Made by a program: the position numbers and the translations under genes
Part shown: piece by piece, positions 16,635 to 25,597 of the stretch
Layout of the letters: each line of letters starts with the position of its first letter
Position numbering within the stretch: position 1 is the stretch's first letter
Notes under the pieces: generated by a model
The model's database searches: none
Seen by the model: only the letters and a program-made list of their open reading frames with translations
What the model was told of the DNA's origin: nothing
Source: RBG-13-51-18 sp050014095
GTDB taxonomy: Bacteria > Chloroflexota > Dehalococcoidia > Dehalococcoidales > RBG-16-60-22
Direction: 5' to 3'
Length of the DNA: 64,000 bases
NCBI GenBank assembly: GCA_050014095.1
Contig: JBEKDZ010000003.1
Location: 248,001-312,000 of the forward strand

Positions 16635-17375
16635 TTAATCCCATCTAAAGAAGCGTGCCGCCAGCAGCGCTGAGACGACCGTAATCCCTACCGTGATTAA
16701 AGACGCGCTGGTATACCAATCAAAACCGAGCCAAGGGTTCTGCAGCGTGTAGATTACCCAATGCAGCGGCGTTATATTCCCGATTACCTGCATCGCGCTG
16801 GACATGACTTCCATCGGCGGCCCGGCGCCGCCAAGTATCATCATGATAAAGAAGAGCAGCATCCCTACCCCCTGGGCAGAACGGGTGGAGGGTAATACCG
16901 CGCCGAGGAAAAATCCAAAGCAGGTAAAGCATACCGTACCCATTACAAAAGCCACCACCAAAAGCCCGGGGTTAACCGGCCAATGGGGCGAATAGGCTAC
17001 CTTACCCATTATGGTTACCAGGATGCTGCCGGCTATCGCAATAACAAAGCTTACCAGCAGCTGCGAACCTAGTACCGACCATACGGAGAAAGACGACGCC
17101 CTAAAACGCCGCAGTATGCCGCGTTCGCGGTAGCCGGCCAGGTGCACGGGCAGCGCCACGGTGCCGATAGCCATCATTATCAGTCCATAATAGGACGGCA
17201 TGTAGTAATCCATAGGACCGACGCCGCGGTAAATATCCGGACTAGGTGTGTTACCAAAAACCCCACCCATTACGAAGAGGAAAATGATGGGTAAAGCGAG
17301 CGTAAAGACTACCGTGATAGGCTCACGGATAAAGAGCTTGATTTCCACCCAGGTCAGTTTAAACAATGTACTCAT
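16635..17375 (-). CDS. ABC-2 type transporter permease
   Basis: 246-residue membrane subunit of an exporter. Six hydrophobic segments, with the typical ABC-2 wording YYMPSYYGLIMMAIGTVALPVHLAGYRERGILRRFRASSFS and a C-terminal NITPLHWVIYTLQNPWLGFD. The ATPase gene ends 10 bases upstream of this start, so they form one transporter. The substrate is unknown; this family includes drug- and lipid-related exporters. Confidence 0.85.
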   Translation of the reverse strand: MSTLFKLTWVEIKLFIREPITVVFTLALPIIFLFVMGGVFGNTPSPDIYRGVGPMDYYMPSYYGLIMMAIGTVALPVHLAGYRERGILRRFRASSFSVWSVLGSQLLVSFVIAIAGSILVTIMGKVAYSPHWPVNPGLLVVAFVMGTVCFTCFGFFLGAVLPSTRSAQGVGMLLFFIMMILGGAGPPMEVMSSAMQVIGNITPLHWVIYTLQNPWLGFDWYTSASLITVGITVVSALLAARFFRWD

Positions 17376-17384
17376 TCAAATTCA

Positions 17385-18293
17385 TCATTCCGCAGCGGAG
17401 TGACCCGTCACCTTCAAGAAAACATCCTCTAAAGACGGCTGCTCAACGCGAAGGTCGGACGGCACGATACCGTGCTCGACCAGCGCCGCCGCTACTAAAG
17501 CCAACAGCGGACCCGTGCCTGCAACTTCGACTTGCTTACCTCTATGGCTGATTCTTTTCACACCGGCTACTTTCTTCAGCCAGGCAAGGTCGGTTTTATC
17601 CGTGGAGAAAATAACACGCACCGCGGTGGCATGACTGGCAACAAGACCTTGCGGACTATCTGAAGCAACGATTTTGCCTTTATCGACGATGGCAACGCGG
17701 TCGCAAAGGTTTTCCGCCTCATCCATAAAGTGGGTGACCAGCAAGACGGTGGTGCCCCTATCTCGTACAGAGCGAATCAGGTCCCAGGCGACGCGGCGGG
17801 CGGCGGGGTCGAGACCGGTGGTCATTTCATCCAGAAAAACGACCTCCGGATTATTTACCAGCGACAGCGCGATAAATAGTCGCTGTTTTTGCCCGCCGGA
17901 GAGACTGGCAAAGCTGGACTTTCGTTTATCGGCTAGTCCCCACTGCTCCAGAAGGACATGCCAATCTAAAGCCTTAGAGGCGACCGAGGCAAAGAGGTCT
18001 AAAGCCTCCCAGGCCTTGATGCGGTCAGGCAAGGCTGATTCCTGAAGCTGTGAGCCGATACGACGACGTAGCTCCTGGGCATCACGTAAGGGGTTAAGAC
18101 CAAGCACGCGGATATCACCGGAATCGGGATGTCTTAAAGCCTGAAGGCATTCCACCGTGGTAGTCTTGCCGGCGCCATTGGGGCCGAGGATACCGAAGAT
18201 TTCACCTTTAGTGACTTCGAAAGAGATATCATCGACGGCAACAGTTTTGCCATAGGTTTTACGGAGGTTTTGGACGGATATAATTGAAGGCAT
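17385..18293 (-). CDS. ABC transporter ATP-binding protein
   Basis: 302 residues. Walker A GPNGAGKTTTVECL, signature LSGGQKQRLFIAL, Walker B EVVFLDEMTTGLDP and switch histidine LLVTHFMDEAE. After residue 220 a DrrA-type C-terminal domain follows (ALVEHGIVPSDLRVEQPSLEDVFLKVTG). First gene of a two-gene exporter operon with the ABC-2 permease. A daunorubicin-resistance or lipid-type exporter is likely by family. Confidence 0.9.
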   Translation of the reverse strand: MPSIISVQNLRKTYGKTVAVDDISFEVTKGEIFGILGPNGAGKTTTVECLQALRHPDSGDIRVLGLNPLRDAQELRRRIGSQLQESALPDRIKAWEALDLFASVASKALDWHVLLEQWGLADKRKSSFASLSGGQKQRLFIALSLVNNPEVVFLDEMTTGLDPAARRVAWDLIRSVRDRGTTVLLVTHFMDEAENLCDRVAIVDKGKIVASDSPQGLVASHATAVRVIFSTDKTDLAWLKKVAGVKRISHRGKQVEVAGTGPLLALVAAALVEHGIVPSDLRVEQPSLEDVFLKVTGHSAAE

Positions 18294-18374
18294 TTAAGGT
18301 TAATTATAACGGAGAATAGAAGTAGATTTCAATAAATAACCAATAACCAAGATACAATAACCAAATAGGAAACT

Positions 18375-18530
18375 CTAACCATTCCGATGTAAATCGGAAT
18401 CCAGTGAGACGGAGTTGCTTTAATTGCCGCAATCGCTGCTAACTTTATTGAGCTGGATTCCCGATCAGGTCGGGAATGACGTGGTTTTTAGGCTTTTTAT
18501 CAAACGTCATTCCCGCGAAGGCGGGAACCC
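18375..18530. repeat. Three short inverted repeats, CATTCC/GGAAT family
   Basis: CATTCCGATGTAAATCGGAATCC (about 18379-18401), CTGGATTCCCGATC-AGGTCGGGAATGAC (about 18452-18480) and GTCATTCCCGCGAAGGCGGGAACCC (about 18507-18531) lie head to tail in the space between the ABC operon and proS. Confidence 0.6.
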
Positions 18531-18548
18531 AGAGGGGAAAAGGGGTGG

Positions 18549-20240
18549 TTAAATACACGCTTTTATCTTCTTAATTATCTCCGCCAGCGGCACGATTTCC
18601 GAATCTTTTTCCGCGCGTTTTTTAAGCTCCACGCTGTCTTTCTCTAAAGTGCGGGGGCTGACGGTAACGCGGAAAGGTACGCCGATTAAGTCAGCGTCGT
18701 TGAACTTTACGCCGGCGGATTCAGTACGGTCGTCGAAAAGCACCTCAATGCCAGAAGCTTGAAGGTCGGCATAAAGCTTTTCGGCAACCTCGCTTACTTT
18801 AGAGTTCTCACGATACAGCGGGCAGAGATAGATGTGGTAAGGCGCGATAGCCGCGGGCCAGATAATGCCTTTATCGTCGTGGTTTTGCTCGACAGCGGCC
18901 GCCAGCAAACGACTGGGTCCCAAGCCATAACAACCCATTACAATAGGATGAGAGTTACCCTTTTCATCAATATAGTTTGCACCGAACTTGACACTATAAA
19001 TCGTACCCAGCTTAAAGATATGGGCAGCCTCGATGCCACGCTTGGACGTAAGCTTACCGCCGCAATTAACGCATTTATCTCCCGCGCGAGCCGATACAAT
19101 ATCGGCTACGATATCCGCCTTAAAATCACGCGGGTAGTTAACGTTTTTCAGGTGGGTATCCGGCTTGTTGCCGCCGGCGACGAAATTTACACCGGATGTT
19201 ACAGAATCGTCGGCAATGACTTTAATACCCTTTAACCCTACCGGTGAAGCGAAACCAGCTACGATACCCGCGGCAGTAATCTCAGCCTCGGTAGCCAGAC
19301 GCAGGTCGGCGCAATGCAGCTGGTTCTTAAGCTTGGTTTCGTTAACCGCAAGGTCGCCGCGGATGACGCCGAAAACAAATGAGCCATCGGCGATATAGAA
19401 GACGGCTTTAAGGGTTTGAGAGGGAGGCACCTTAAGAAAACCAGCTACTTCCTCGATGGACTTCATACCGGGGGTGGCGATTTCCTCCATAGGGAGGGGT
19501 TTGCCGGTATCGATTTTCTCCTTTACGCTAATCGCTTTTTCGCCGTTGGCGGCGTATTGACATTTCGGGCAATAGATAACCTCATCTTCGCCGGTATCGG
19601 CGATAACCATGAACTCACGGGAGTCCTTACCGCCGATAGCGCCGCTATCCGCCTCGACGACCATAACCGGCAAGCCGCAGCGTTTAAAGATATTCTGGTA
19701 TGCCTGGAGTATTTTATCGTAAGAGATATCCAGTCCGGCTTCGTCGATGTCAAAGCTATAGGCGTCCTTCATGGAAAACTCGCGCGCCCGGACCAAGCCG
19801 CCGCGGGGCCTAGGCTCATCGCGGAACTTGGTCTGTATCTGGTAAAGCATGAGGGGTAAATCGCGGTAGCTCTGGGCATAGCGCGATACCAGCGTGGTAA
19901 TGACTTCCTCATGGGTAGGGCCAAGAGTCAGCTTGCGCTCCCGCCGGTCGAAGAGGTGAAAGAGGACGTCATTCATCGTAAGGTCACGCCCGGAGGTCAC
20001 CCAGAGGTCATTGGGCTGTAGAATCGGCATATGCAGTTCCTGCCCGCCGATTTTATCCATCTCGTCGCGGACGATGGCTGATATCTTTTCTAACGACCGC
20101 CAGCCCAGCGGCAGGTAGGAATAGACGCCCGCCATGAGCTGGTTGATTAAGCCCGCCCGGACCATCAACTGATGCCCGATAGTATCCGCATCGGCGGGGA
20201 CCTCTCTTACCGTTTTGCTAAGCAGCTTTGAAATGCGCAC
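18549..20240 (-). CDS. proS: Proline--tRNA ligase, bacterial type
   Basis: 563 residues, class II. Motif 1 and 2 regions read YLPLGWRSLEKISAIVRDEMDKIGGQELHMPIL and TKFRDEPRPRGGLVRAREFSMKDAYSFD. The INS editing (trans-Cys) domain lies at about 230-390, with KTLKAVFYIADG and a zinc-like CPKC / CVNCGG pair. Motif 3 is GCYGLGPSRLLAAAVEQNHDDKGI, and the C-terminal anticodon domain ends the protein. Start at the ATG of MRISKLLSKTVREVP. Follows ispG in the same direction with a gap holding a small ORF and repeats. Confidence 0.95.
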   Translation of the reverse strand: MRISKLLSKTVREVPADADTIGHQLMVRAGLINQLMAGVYSYLPLGWRSLEKISAIVRDEMDKIGGQELHMPILQPNDLWVTSGRDLTMNDVLFHLFDRRERKLTLGPTHEEVITTLVSRYAQSYRDLPLMLYQIQTKFRDEPRPRGGLVRAREFSMKDAYSFDIDEAGLDISYDKILQAYQNIFKRCGLPVMVVEADSGAIGGKDSREFMVIADTGEDEVIYCPKCQYAANGEKAISVKEKIDTGKPLPMEEIATPGMKSIEEVAGFLKVPPSQTLKAVFYIADGSFVFGVIRGDLAVNETKLKNQLHCADLRLATEAEITAAGIVAGFASPVGLKGIKVIADDSVTSGVNFVAGGNKPDTHLKNVNYPRDFKADIVADIVSARAGDKCVNCGGKLTSKRGIEAAHIFKLGTIYSVKFGANYIDEKGNSHPIVMGCYGLGPSRLLAAAVEQNHDDKGIIWPAAIAPYHIYLCPLYRENSKVSEVAEKLYADLQASGIEVLFDDRTESAGVKFNDADLIGVPFRVTVSPRTLEKDSVELKKRAEKDSEIVPLAEIIKKIKACI

Positions 20241-20372
20241 GCGAGGCTCCTTTTTCTTAAAATCCCCCTTGGTCCCCCTTTTTCAAAGGGGGAAACGCGG
20301 AGGAAAACGTATTTATAAAATCTCCATTAATCCCTCCTTACGAAGGAGGGAAGGAAAAACATTCTACCACAC

Positions 20373-20633
20373 TTAAGTATCACCTTCATCTCGAATCTGC
20401 GGCCAAGAGTGGTGTTTTTTCCAATATGATTGTAATTTTAATGCTACTTTTTTATCATGGTGGCAAATTTGTTCGAGAGAAACCTTAAAAAATCCTTCTA
20501 GCCAAATAGTATGTTCGCCTCCTGGGTGTTCGTTAAGTGCTGTTAAGTTCATATGTTCAGCTAAAGCCAAGAAACTTTGTGACTGATAATCTACTATCGG
20601 ACAAGTGACTATTTCCTTATTTTTTCTTCTCAT
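20373..20633 (-). CDS. Small hypothetical protein coupled to ispG
   Basis: 86 residues, no family recognised. Contains CPIVDYQSQSFLALAEHMNLTAL, then a His/Trp-rich end (ICHHDKKVALKLQSYWKKHHSWPQ). Its ATG overlaps the ispG stop in an ATGA, so it is translated by coupling if expressed. The several His and Cys residues (CPIV, CHH, HH) could bind metal, but this is only a suggestion. Confidence 0.5.
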   Translation of the reverse strand: MRRKNKEIVTCPIVDYQSQSFLALAEHMNLTALNEHPGGEHTIWLEGFFKVSLEQICHHDKKVALKLQSYWKKHHSWPQIRDEGDT

Positions 20634-21676
20634 ATCCCATCCACCTCTCTCATTAACGCGGTTAAAAAGTCTTTTTCTTCGACTACGGCGAGTTGTTGGC
20701 CTTTTTTAAAGATAACGCCTTTACCTTTACCACAGGCGATGCCGACATCGGCGTCTTTAGCCTCGCCGGGGCCATTGACCACGCACCCCATGACGGCAAC
20801 CTTAATCGGCTTATTAATTTTCAAGAGTCGTTTTTCGACCTCTTGCGCCAATTTTACCACGTCCGCCTCGGCGCGACCACAGGTGGGGCAGCTAACGAGG
20901 ACGGGGCCATGCTGGCGTAAATCCAGGCTCTTGAGGATTTCATAAGCGGCGAAGACCTCCTCCTGGGGCGGGGCGGTTAAAGAGACGCGGATGGTATCGC
21001 CAATACCGAGCCAAAGCAAAGTGCCGATGCCCACCGAACTCCTGATAACGCCGCTCCTTGGCGTGCCCGCTTCGGTGATGCCGATGTGGAGGGGATAAGG
21101 TATTTTCTCCGCGATAGCCTTATAAGCCGCGATGGTGGTAGGGACGTCGAAAGCCTTAAGCGACACTTTTATAAGGTCGAAGTTTAAACTCTCCAGCAGC
21201 TTTATCTGCCCTAAAGCGACGTCGACCATTCTTTCCGCGATTGTTAGAGATGAATCTTTTGTTGGGGGCAAGCTGCCGGCATTCAAGCCGATGCGGATGG
21301 GCACTCCCCTTTCTTTAGCGGCCAAAGCAACCTTCTTTACCTTATCCGGCTCTCCTATATTGCCGGGGTTAAGGCGGAGTCCATCCACGCCAGCCTCCAG
21401 CGACATAAGAGCCAGCCGATAGTCAAAGTGGATATCCGCGACCAGAGGAATTTTTGCCTTCTTCTTTATGTCAACTAATGCTTTGGCGGCTTCCGCGTCC
21501 GGGACGGCGACGCGCACGATTTCACAGCCGACCTCCTCAAGTTGTTTAATCTGGTGGAGGGTGGCTTTAACATCGCGGGTATCGGTCTTGGTCATGGACT
21601 GCACGACAATAGGCGCTCCCCCGCCGACGGTAACGCCGCCGATTTTTATTGCTTTACTAATGCGTCGCTTCATCAT
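20630..21676 (-). CDS. ispG: 4-hydroxy-3-methylbut-2-en-1-yl diphosphate synthase
   Basis: Iron-sulfur enzyme of the non-mevalonate isoprenoid pathway. It reductively opens MEcPP to HMBPP. About 348 residues: TIM barrel from SKAIKIGGVTVGGGAPIVVQSMTKTDTRD on, and a C-terminal [4Fe-4S] domain with CPTCGRAEAD, CVVNGPGEAKDADVGIA. I start at the ATG at 21676; the longer ORF would overlap rseP by over 30 bases. Sits in dxr-rseP-ispG order, so two steps of the pathway are side by side. Confidence 0.94.
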   Translation of the reverse strand: MMKRRISKAIKIGGVTVGGGAPIVVQSMTKTDTRDVKATLHQIKQLEEVGCEIVRVAVPDAEAAKALVDIKKKAKIPLVADIHFDYRLALMSLEAGVDGLRLNPGNIGEPDKVKKVALAAKERGVPIRIGLNAGSLPPTKDSSLTIAERMVDVALGQIKLLESLNFDLIKVSLKAFDVPTTIAAYKAIAEKIPYPLHIGITEAGTPRSGVIRSSVGIGTLLWLGIGDTIRVSLTAPPQEEVFAAYEILKSLDLRQHGPVLVSCPTCGRAEADVVKLAQEVEKRLLKINKPIKVAVMGCVVNGPGEAKDADVGIACGKGKGVIFKKGQQLAVVEEKDFLTALMREVDGI

Positions 21677-21687
21677 CTTCTTGCCTG

Positions 21688-22749
21688 CTAGCCTCCCAGC
21701 AAACTCCCTCCAGAAATCCACCGGACGAGATCCTGATAGGTAATCAGCACCATCAAAGTCAGCAGTATCATAAAGCCCACGGAATGCACAATGCCTTCGA
21801 CTCTCGGGGAGATGCGTTTACCACGCCGTAGCCATTCGACAACGACAAAGAGCATCCGGCTGCCATCAAGCGCCGGGAACGGTATCAACTGGGTAAGGGC
21901 GATAGCGATGCTGATAAAAGCCGTCAGCTCCAGCACCGGGCTGAAGCCGGAATGAGCCACTTCTCCCGCTACTTGCACAATACCGACCGGTCCCGCCGGT
22001 ACGAAAGGCACCGCGCCGATAATCATTTCGATGATGCCGTTTTTATACAAAATAAGCGTCTCCCAGACCGAAGTTGCGCCTGCGGGAATCGCTCGCCAGA
22101 ACGGCAAACTTCCGCTAACGATATCCGGATTCATCGTCTGGGAGGCTATCCCGATAGACCCCTGCCCTTCCGGGGGCTTCCAGCGGGGCACCAGGTGAAC
22201 TGTTTCGGTGGATAAATCGGCGTGCTTGATATCGAGTGAAATTTCCGTACCCAGATGCAATTGTATAAAGCGGGAAAGGTCACCTACGCTCTCGATGGCG
22301 TTGCCATCACCGCTCAAGATAGTATCGCCGACCTTGATGCCTGCCAGCTCCGCCGGCGAGCCGACGGCAACCTCCTGGATAACCACCTGTCCCTGGACAA
22401 TATCATGAGGGACCATGTAAGCAATAAACATCAGCACAAAGGGTAAAATCAAATTCATCAACATGCCCCCGCCGAGCACCAGCAACCTCACCCAGTACTT
22501 CCGGGCAGCTAAAGCCCGTGGTGCGGCGGGGTCGACTTCTCCGGAAATCTTATTAAAGCCGCCGAAGGGAATCCAGTTAATGGAATAAATCGTGTCCCCA
22601 ATCTTTTTACCGTAAAGACGGGGCGGGAAACCGATGCCGAACTCTTCCACCCAGCAGCCCGTGGCTTTAGCCGCGATGAAGTGTCCCAACTCATGAGCGA
22701 TGATAAGCACGGACAGAACGACGATGCCGACGACTATCGTGAGTATCAT
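21688..22749 (-). CDS. rseP: Site-2 membrane metalloprotease (RIP family)
   Basis: Intramembrane zinc protease that cuts membrane-bound regulators. 353 residues, with HELGH near residue 20, the PDZ domain at about 110-190 (VAVGSPAELAGIKVGDTILSGDG), and the second metal motif LTQLIPFPALDGSRMLF. Its start overlaps the end of dxr by one base, so translation is coupled. This dxr-rseP pairing is common in bacteria. The gene ends 11 bases before ispG. Confidence 0.92.
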   Translation of the reverse strand: MILTIVVGIVVLSVLIIAHELGHFIAAKATGCWVEEFGIGFPPRLYGKKIGDTIYSINWIPFGGFNKISGEVDPAAPRALAARKYWVRLLVLGGGMLMNLILPFVLMFIAYMVPHDIVQGQVVIQEVAVGSPAELAGIKVGDTILSGDGNAIESVGDLSRFIQLHLGTEISLDIKHADLSTETVHLVPRWKPPEGQGSIGIASQTMNPDIVSGSLPFWRAIPAGATSVWETLILYKNGIIEMIIGAVPFVPAGPVGIVQVAGEVAHSGFSPVLELTAFISIAIALTQLIPFPALDGSRMLFVVVEWLRRGKRISPRVEGIVHSVGFMILLTLMVLITYQDLVRWISGGSLLGG

Positions 22750-23900
22750 TATTCATTACCACCGATAATCTTTAATGCCGTTTCCCGCGCCCATTTATCC
22801 GCCGCCTTAATATCATCAAGCGTAGGATGAGAAACACTGCTATGTTTCTCCAGCGTTTTTTCGACGATAATAGGAATATCCGTAAAACGTATTTTCTCCT
22901 GTAAGAAAAGGTCGACGGCCACCTCGTCGGCAGCGCAGAGAACGGCAGGATAGGTACCGCCCCTGTTGCCAGCCTCGATAGCCAGGCGGAGACAGGGGAA
23001 CTTAGTCATATCCGGCTGCTGAAACGTAAGGTCAGCGAAATTAGACCAGTCGAGATTTGGCAATATCGTGTTGGGGAGGCGGTCAGGGTAAGAAAGGGCG
23101 TACTGAATAGGCAAACGCATATCGGGATAGCTCAACTGCGCCTTGACCGAGCCATCGATGAACTCCACCATGGAGTGGACGATGCTTTGCGGGTGGATGA
23201 GCACCGTTACATCCTCCAGCGGCACACTAAAGAGCCAGTGCGCCTCGATAACCTCAAGCCCTTTGTTCATCAAGGTAGCCGAGTCGATGGTGACCTTTTT
23301 GCCCATCTTCCAGGAGGGGTGGGCTAAAGCCTGCATAACGGTAATATTAGCCATCCGCTCAGGCGGATAATCTAGGAAGGGTCCGCCGGATGCTGTAAGG
23401 ATAATGCGGCAGGGTGCCTGCTTTTCACCGTTAAGGCACTGCCAGATGGCGCTATGCTCGCTATCAACGGGGTGAATGTGGGCTTTACTTTTTTTCGCGG
23501 TGGCGTTAATGATTTCGCCTGCGGCTACCAGCGACTCTTTATTGGCGAGGGCAATAGTTTTGCCGGCTTTGACCGCCGCTAACACAGCGTCCAAACCTGC
23601 CACACCGGAGGTGGCGATAACCACGATATCCACATCCTGATGAGTCGCCATTTGCTCGAGGGGGAGGTAGCGGGGTCGCAGGAATACCGCACGGTCGGTA
23701 TTCTCGCTGCTATATCCGGCGTAATAAAAGAATTCCGGTTTGAACTCCTGTATCTGTTGCATAAGTAAAGCATGGTTATCGCCGGCAGCTAAGCAAACGA
23801 CTAAGAAACGCTCCGGCATCGCGCGGACAATATCCAGCGTCTGCTGCCCGATCGAGCCCGTGGAGCCCAGTAACGACAGCTTCTTTATCTTGGTCACCAT
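22749..23900 (-). CDS. dxr: 1-deoxy-D-xylulose 5-phosphate reductoisomerase
   Basis: Makes MEP from DXP with NADPH, the first committed step of the non-mevalonate pathway. 383 residues: GSTGSIGQQTLDIV (NADPH), ALANKESLVAAG, PVDSEHSAIWQCL and ASGGPF (substrate and metal). C-terminal helical domain from DEVAVDLFLQ on. First gene of a dxr-rseP-ispG block; a typical frr-uppS-cdsA set is absent upstream. Start ATG preceded by CAAATGATAAACC-rich sequence with no strong ribosome site, so the start is less certain than the rest. Confidence 0.94.
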   Translation of the reverse strand: MVTKIKKLSLLGSTGSIGQQTLDIVRAMPERFLVVCLAAGDNHALLMQQIQEFKPEFFYYAGYSSENTDRAVFLRPRYLPLEQMATHQDVDIVVIATSGVAGLDAVLAAVKAGKTIALANKESLVAAGEIINATAKKSKAHIHPVDSEHSAIWQCLNGEKQAPCRIILTASGGPFLDYPPERMANITVMQALAHPSWKMGKKVTIDSATLMNKGLEVIEAHWLFSVPLEDVTVLIHPQSIVHSMVEFIDGSVKAQLSYPDMRLPIQYALSYPDRLPNTILPNLDWSNFADLTFQQPDMTKFPCLRLAIEAGNRGGTYPAVLCAADEVAVDLFLQEKIRFTDIPIIVEKTLEKHSSVSHPTLDDIKAADKWARETALKIIGGNE

Positions 23901-23926
23901 AACATCTATAGTTTACAACAAATGAT

Positions 23927-24005
23927 AAACCGAAGCTATCGAGCGTAAAACTAACGCAGTATGACCCGCAGGGAGTCATTAGTTCAAGTCCATTAACGCC
24001 CACCA
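23927..24005 (+). pseudogene. Degenerate tRNA-Val-like relic
   Basis: The last 39 bases (23967-24005) match the 3' part of the intact tRNA-Val(TAC) at 58200-58238 at 31 of 39 positions, including GTTC-AAGTCC and the terminal GCCCACCA. The T-stem mispairs at two positions, the anticodon stem does not close, and the D-arm is shortened, so it cannot be a working tRNA. It may be a decayed gene or a leftover attachment site. Confidence 0.4.
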
Positions 24006-24047
24006 TCGATGCTAGCCGAGGTTTCCTGACCTCGGTAGTGATTCAAC

Positions 24048-24077
24048 TTGACAAAGAGAATCATTTTAATATATACT
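24048..24077 (+). promoter_or_regulatory. Promoter TTGACA-N18-TATACT for the zinc-ribbon gene
   Basis: TTGACA (24048-24053), 18 bases, TATACT (24072-24077). The first gene downstream is 24191, so the leader would be about 105 bases. Confidence 0.5.
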
Positions 24078-24190
24078 TTATGTATAGTTCCGGTTTAGGT
24101 TATTATCAACTTCTTAGAATCCCCTTAGATTTTTATCAAGTATTGGATGACCCGAGCTCTAACTAAAATTTTAAGAGAGGAGGCCATCCA

Positions 24191-24379
24191 ATGAGTTTTC
24201 AAGACAAGTCAATCCAGTGTTTAGATTGCAAGACTACCTTCACTTTCACTGCGGGGGAACAAGAATTCTACCAGACTAAAGGTTTTACCAATGAGCCTAA
24301 GCGCTGTTCCTCGTGCCGCCGCATCAACAAAGCACAACGTTCCGATAGTGGCAGCAACAGCTACGCGTCGCGGTATTAA
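24191..24379 (+). CDS. Zinc-ribbon protein (zf-trcl family)
   Basis: 62 residues. CLDCKTTFTFTAGEQEFYQTKGF, then PKRCSSCRRINKAQR: two CxxC pairs spaced as in the small zf-trcl zinc-ribbon family common in anaerobes. Role not established; probably nucleic-acid or protein binding. Ribosome site AGAGAGGAGG. Stands alone behind a good promoter. Confidence 0.8.
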   Translation: MSFQDKSIQCLDCKTTFTFTAGEQEFYQTKGFTNEPKRCSSCRRINKAQRSDSGSNSYASRY

Positions 24380-24575
24380 GTCTTCTGCGTATCTATAACT
24401 AGGTGTCGCCCATAGAATGAAGTTACCTTAAAAGGACAGGCAATATGAATAATTATCTTGTATCGTCTGCCCTCTGGGACTACTAGCAAGACCCTTTAAA
24501 ATGATGGCTATATTATCTAAATAAGCCTATCAAGAGACGCCATTTAAATAAATTAGCAAGGAGTGGCCTGCATAA

Positions 24576-24713
24576 ATGAATACGAATAATTTATCAAAAT
24601 CAAGGAAAATATTTATTCGCAGGGAGAAGGCTCGGATTCGCCGGGATGTTTTTGATTTAAAAGAACAGGAGAAATTGATTAGTGGCTTATATTCAATAGT
24701 TCATCAGGCGTAG
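24576..24713 (+). CDS. 45-residue basic protein
   Basis: Small ORF starting ATG at 24576 after AAGGAG at about 24558-24563. Reads MNTNNLSKSRKIFIRREKAR and on to a stop at 24711-24713. The first half is very basic, the rest helical. Not recognised. Its coding reality rests on the ribosome site and on clustering with other small genes in the same direction. Confidence 0.4.
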   Translation: MNTNNLSKSRKIFIRREKARIRRDVFDLKEQEKLISGLYSIVHQA

Positions 24714-24782
24714 ATACGCTTGGTAAGGCATTTCGATTCAGACAATAAAATTTCCATTACCCAGGAATGAAACGGAGGTATT

Positions 24783-24959
24783 ATGACTTTAGACTCCTTG
24801 TGTGTTCATTGGTGGATGATCGGAGAATACTCGGTAGGTCACTGCAAAAAGTGCGGTGCCACAAGAGATTTTGAAAAACTAAGACAAGAAGAGCAGGCAC
24901 GCAAGAATATTCACAGGGCGAAAATGCATAGTCCAGTCGTCAGTGTTCTCAAATTATAA
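24783..24959 (+). CDS. Small CxH/CxxC zinc protein
   Basis: 58 residues, ATG at 24783 after GGAGGTATT. Contains CVHWWMIGEYSVGHCKKCG then TRDF, a C-x-H ... C-x2-C-G set that should bind one zinc. It closely resembles residues 20-45 of the protein at 25598-25840, so both belong to one family of tiny zinc proteins. Function unknown. Confidence 0.6.
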   Translation: MTLDSLCVHWWMIGEYSVGHCKKCGATRDFEKLRQEEQARKNIHRAKMHSPVVSVLKL

Positions 24960-25055
24960 TTAGACCGGGTTTTAGGGTCAGGTCACGAGGACCAAATAAG
25001 CCTGGATTGTTTACTTTTATACAAAAGATTGAACTTAACTAGTATCAGAGTATAC

Positions 25056-25580
25056 TTAAACGATAATTTCGGATTTACCCTTTTCACCAGCGCGCAGGAA
25101 GAGAATCGCCGCGATATCACCGGGTTTCAATCCCGCTAAAGCTCTTTCCATATCGTCCGCGCTGTCGATTCTCCCACCATTGATTTCAGTAATAATGTCC
25201 CCGGTTTTTAAACCCGCCTTCTCCCCCAGTAAGCCCGGAGATACCTCCCCGATGATAGCGCCGTGCGTGGGACTCAAACCCATCTGCGGTGCGACGCTAA
25301 CGGCATCGGCGATTTTAATTCCGAAGCGGAGCGGCTGGGAAGGGCGGGCGCCGCCTGATAATAGCTCTTGGATACGGGTACGGTCGAAGCCGATGACATC
25401 TTGACCGTCAATAACGATAACGGGCACGCCCATCTGCCCGGTGAGGCTAACCATCTCTTCCGCCGCCGCACTATCGCGGGAAACATCGAACTCCTTGAAC
25501 GGTACGCCAAGCTGGCCAAGAAAGCTCTTGGCTTGATAGCAATAGCCTCATGTAGGTGTAGTGTAAATTTTCACGTCCAT
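25056..25580 (-). CDS. Glutaredoxin-PDZ fusion with in-frame UGA (likely selenocysteine)
   Basis: Read from the ATG at 25580 through an in-frame TGA at 25550-25548, the frame gives 174 residues. MDVKIYTTPT-U-GYCYQAKSF begins a glutaredoxin fold whose usual CxxC becomes UxxC; GVPVIVIDGQDVIGFDRTRI is its cis-Pro and C-terminal part. Residues ~90-174 are a PDZ domain (GLLGEKAGLKTGDIITEING). Just after the UGA, GCCAAGA (25532-25526) and TCTTGGC (25521-25515) form a perfect stem with loop GCTT, 22 bases after the UGA with G first in the loop, as bacterial SECIS elements require. A nonsense mutation is the alternative. A conventional reading would start at 25454 and keep only the last 132 residues. 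Confidence 0.75.
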
Positions 25581-25597
25581 AGCATCACGTCACCACT

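Noticed and set aside
23967..24005. Functional tRNA-Val
   Set aside because: T-stem mispairs, no closable anticodon stem, shortened D-arm; treated as a relic.
24445..24486. 13-residue ORF after the zf-trcl gene, with AAAGGA in front
   Set aside because: Too short to support as a gene without expression or conservation data; possibly a leader peptide.
25274..25519. Overlapping open frame with an ATG on the minus strand at the glutaredoxin-PDZ gene
   Set aside because: Runs in the wrong frame; the composition is basic and Ser/Arg-rich as in shadow frames, while the other frame gives glutaredoxin and PDZ.
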